Below are positions 30,990 to 32,905 of a DNA stretch of 32,905 nt, piece by piece (within the stretch, counting starts at the first letter, position 1; the number at the start of each line of letters is the position of its first letter). The position numbers and the translations under genes are program-made. This DNA is from an uncultured Lachnospiraceae bacterium. GTDB taxonomy: Bacteria; Bacillota; Clostridia; Lachnospirales; Lachnospiraceae. The notes beneath the pieces are model-generated. The model had not been told where the DNA came from. It saw only the letters and a program-made list of their open reading frames with translations, and made no database searches. The stretch covers positions 1-32,905 of the forward strand of contig CALWDR010000039.1 of assembly GCA_944376745.1 (NCBI GenBank). Reading direction: 5' to 3'.

Positions 30990-31790
30990 CTACAGCGGCA
31001 GAAACTGGGGCTTGCGCCCCTGAAATACCGTATAATACCGAAAACCCGCCTCCTTCAGGATTCCAGGCACCTTGTCAAAGGCGTACCCCACATGCTCCGG
31101 CGCGTGGGCGTCCGCGCCCACGGTGATGATCTCGCCCCCCAGCTCCCGGTACCGTTTTAAAATGGCCTCCGTGGGATTGGGATGGCCCAGTCCGGCCTTG
31201 AAGCCGCCGGTGTTGATCTCGATGCCCTTCCCCTTGTGGATCAAGGTCCTTAAAATCTCGTCAATGACGTCGGCAAATTTCTCATAAGAATAGAACCTGT
31301 TTTTGTTGGGGCCGTAGCGCACCACGTAGTCGATATGGCCGTAGACGTCAAAGCCGTCGAAGGCGGCGATATTTTCCAGGGTGGCGGTGAAATACTCCCG
31401 GTAGCCCTCCTCCTCCGTTCGGTTGTCGAAGTAGCCCGGATAGTAGGGGTCCAGACCATGGACCATGTGGGTGGAGCCGATGACAAAGTCAAAGTCGTAG
31501 GTATCCGCGATCTGCCCAAGCCGCGGCCCGAGCTGAGGCTGTAAACCCATCTCGATGCCGGTGCGGACAGGGAAGATCCCCTCATAGCGGGCGGCCAGCT
31601 CCCTCATTTTGGGTATATACCGGTCAAAATCCACAATGAACAGTTCCGAACCGTTTAAGTAGTCCAGATCTAGATGATCCGTAAAGCAAAGCCCCGCCAG
31701 CCCTTTTTCCCTGGCGGCCTCGATCATGGATTCCGGGGCGGCTTTGCTGTCCCCGGAGAAATGTGAGTGCATGTGCGTGTCCCAAAGCAT
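30990..31790 (-). CDS. PHP-domain phosphatase (HisJ-like histidinol-phosphatase)
   Basis: The 266-aa PHP-superfamily phosphoesterase has metal-binding motifs DTHMHSHFSGD (motif I), FTDHLDLDY (motif II), TGIEMG, GSTHMVHGLD (motif III), VYGHIDYV and GADAHAPEHVG (motif IV). This pattern matches HisJ/HisK histidinol-phosphatases, but no other his gene is nearby, so another phosphorylated substrate is possible. The ATG on the minus strand has TAGGAG upstream. It is downstream of the Rpn-like gene on the same strand with about 84 nt between them, including an imperfect hairpin. Confidence 0.88.
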   Translation of the reverse strand: MLWDTHMHSHFSGDSKAAPESMIEAAREKGLAGLCFTDHLDLDYLNGSELFIVDFDRYIPKMRELAARYEGIFPVRTGIEMGLQPQLGPRLGQIADTYDFDFVIGSTHMVHGLDPYYPGYFDNRTEEEGYREYFTATLENIAAFDGFDVYGHIDYVVRYGPNKNRFYSYEKFADVIDEILRTLIHKGKGIEINTGGFKAGLGHPNPTEAILKRYRELGGEIITVGADAHAPEHVGYAFDKVPGILKEAGFRYYTVFQGRKPQFLPL

Positions 31791-31834
31791 GTCAAAACTC
31801 CTATTCTAAAATGAAAAACAGTAACAGGTTTTCT

Positions 31835-31857
31835 CCGCCTCTCCATAGGGGAGACGG
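31835..31857 (-). terminator. Weak hairpin after the Rpn-like gene
   Basis: An imperfect 9-10 bp stem (31835-31844 with 31848-31857) is followed on the minus strand by AGAAAACC and later T5. It may act as a partial terminator ahead of the PHP gene. Confidence 0.4.
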
Positions 31858-31874
31858 AGGGAAATGGAATCGCA

Positions 31875-32735
31875 TTATGGCTGTTTTATTTTTTGTATCA
31901 GCTCCCGGATATGCTCCGGCGTCTCCTCCAGGGCCTCCGCGATCTGCTCTGGGCTCTGTCCCCTGGCAAGCTTGCGCCGGATGAGTTCCATCAGCTTCTG
32001 GTCCTGTCCCAGGGCGATGCCCTCCTTGATGCCCCTTTCCTGCCCTTCCTGCCGCAGATATTCCTCCCGGGCCATCTGGTCCCGCTTCTCCTTCAAACGC
32101 ATCTCATAGCGCAGGCGCATCCGCTTGCCGAAATTCATGACCTTTACCTCCCGGATGGCTTCCAGTACGCCCGGATCCTTCGTCCTTGTTTTGATCATAT
32201 TCAATTCCTCCTCGCTTGTGGCATTGAAGAACTGTATCCAGTCCTTCAGGGAATCCTCTTCTGTCAATTTCTTTTGAAGCTCGATGATGTGTACCTCAAA
32301 CACGTCGGAGAAGAGACGTCCCTTCTCGTCCCGCAGGCGGTACACCTTGTGGTTGTCCTCGTCCTCCGTCAGGTTGAAATCCAGGATGCTGATGTTGATG
32401 CAGCGCCGCAGCTTTCCGTAAGCCTCCCCGGAGCGCAGGTCCTCCACATACATTTTCGCCAGGTAAAACAGGCAGCGCCTGTCCCAGCCGGCGTACCGCA
32501 CGATCTGCATCTCGATGTTGATTTTGGCGTCGTCGTTTAACTCCACCAGCACGTCCACAATGCCCAGCTTGCGCTTCCGGTAGCGGCGGCGCAGGAAGGT
32601 GTTCATAAGCCGCACCAATCTGATCTCCTCCAGTGGGATACCGGTGACCTGGCTGATGAAATGCCTGCGGACCACCTCATTTTCCATCAGGTTCTTGAGA
32701 CATTCGTCTTCCTTTGGGGGTATGATTTTTCTCAT
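31875..32735 (-). CDS. Rpn-family recombination-promoting nuclease / PD-(D/E)XK transposase-like protein
   Basis: The 286-aa protein resembles Rpn (YhgA-like) proteins, which are nicking nucleases that promote RecA-independent recombination and act in phage defence in some bacteria. The catalytic core shows GIVDVLVELND and INIEMQ (Asp and ExQ of the PD-(D/E)XK fold) near residues 58-77, and the segment YAGWDRRCLFYLAKMY is typical. The C-terminal half is charged, with an alpha-helical tail (LARGQSPEQIAEALEETPEHI) like the short helical repeats seen in the family. A strong AGGAGG precedes the ATG. No terminal repeats frame it, so it is not called a mobile element. Confidence 0.88.
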   Translation of the reverse strand: MRKIIPPKEDECLKNLMENEVVRRHFISQVTGIPLEEIRLVRLMNTFLRRRYRKRKLGIVDVLVELNDDAKINIEMQIVRYAGWDRRCLFYLAKMYVEDLRSGEAYGKLRRCINISILDFNLTEDEDNHKVYRLRDEKGRLFSDVFEVHIIELQKKLTEEDSLKDWIQFFNATSEEELNMIKTRTKDPGVLEAIREVKVMNFGKRMRLRYEMRLKEKRDQMAREEYLRQEGQERGIKEGIALGQDQKLMELIRRKLARGQSPEQIAEALEETPEHIRELIQKIKQP

Positions 32736-32807
32736 AGGTACATTCCTCCTTCTCCTTTGGGAGGGAATGCCGTGAGACGAGAGAAAACCCCAAACTCTCT
32801 CAAATTA

Positions 32808-32837
32808 ATTATACCGCATTCCCGCCCAATTGCTCAA
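32808..32837 (-). promoter_or_regulatory. Promoter for the Rpn-like gene
   Basis: On the minus strand TTGAGC (32832-32837), an 18-base spacer and a perfect TATAAT (32808-32813), about 73 nt before the ATG. Confidence 0.65.
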
Positions 32838-32905
32838 CACATTTTTTGTCAAAAACGGAAAATCCCGCGAAAGCTGCGGATTTTGAGACGGCAAATGGTA
32901 CGCCG

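Noticed and set aside
31875-32735. Complete transposon around the Rpn-like gene
   Set aside because: No terminal inverted repeats or target duplication seen; Rpn-type genes are usually chromosomal and not framed by such ends.

Overview
The window looks like a contiguous chromosome segment from a moderately high-GC Clostridia member, most likely a Lachnospiraceae-type gut anaerobe. This rests on gene order and family content: the priA-def-fmt-yugP-rsmB-rlmN-stp-prkC-rsgA-rpe-thiN cluster, a ymxH-type sporulation gene, a SpoVB-like flippase, the iscR-nifS-nifU-mnmA order, and lineage-typical DUF families. No rRNA, tRNA, CRISPR array or intact transposase gene was seen.

Region 1 (1-12083, + strand) is a tightly packed housekeeping run. 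It covers replication restart (priA, truncated by the window edge), N-terminal Met formylation and deformylation (fmt, def), a membrane zinc peptidase, rRNA methylation (rsmB, rlmN), Ser/Thr phospho-signalling (stp, prkC), ribosome assembly GTPase rsgA, pentose-phosphate epimerase rpe and thiamine pyrophosphokinase. Its most striking feature is that rlmN and stp are one uninterrupted reading frame. Several enzymes here carry low-complexity inserts, and the ends of priA and fmt are flanked by short tandem duplications.

Region 2 (12084-18983) begins with a lower-GC pair (AAA-ATPase/PD-(D/E)XK protein and a NUDIX hydrolase). Conserved genes then resume: ychF, ymxH, nrdR, an isochorismatase-like hydrolase, yqeG, rpiB and efp. 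A multi-hairpin, repeat-rich element lies between ychF and ymxH.

Region 3 (18984-25357) is more accessory. A minus-strand HicB-like antitoxin gene is flanked by two tiny ORFs and driven by a consensus promoter. Next to it lies a 256-bp inverted repeat. A three-gene polar amino-acid ABC transporter follows, and its substrate-binding lipoprotein appears to be circularly permuted. Then come a DUF4869-like gene, galE and a Lys/Ala-rich DUF6465-like gene with a 36-bp tandem repeat.

Region 4 (25358-32905) holds a SpoVB/MurJ-family flippase (-), the iron-sulfur/thiolation operon iscR-nifS-nifU-mnmA behind a promoter with an IscR type-1-like operator, a complete hicAB toxin-antitoxin pair, a PHP-family phosphatase (-) and an Rpn/PD-(D/E)XK transposase-like nuclease (-).

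The best candidates for something undescribed are the circularly permuted binding protein, the RlmN-Stp fusion and the large inverted repeat at 19921-20176. All calls come from reading the sequence; no database search was run.
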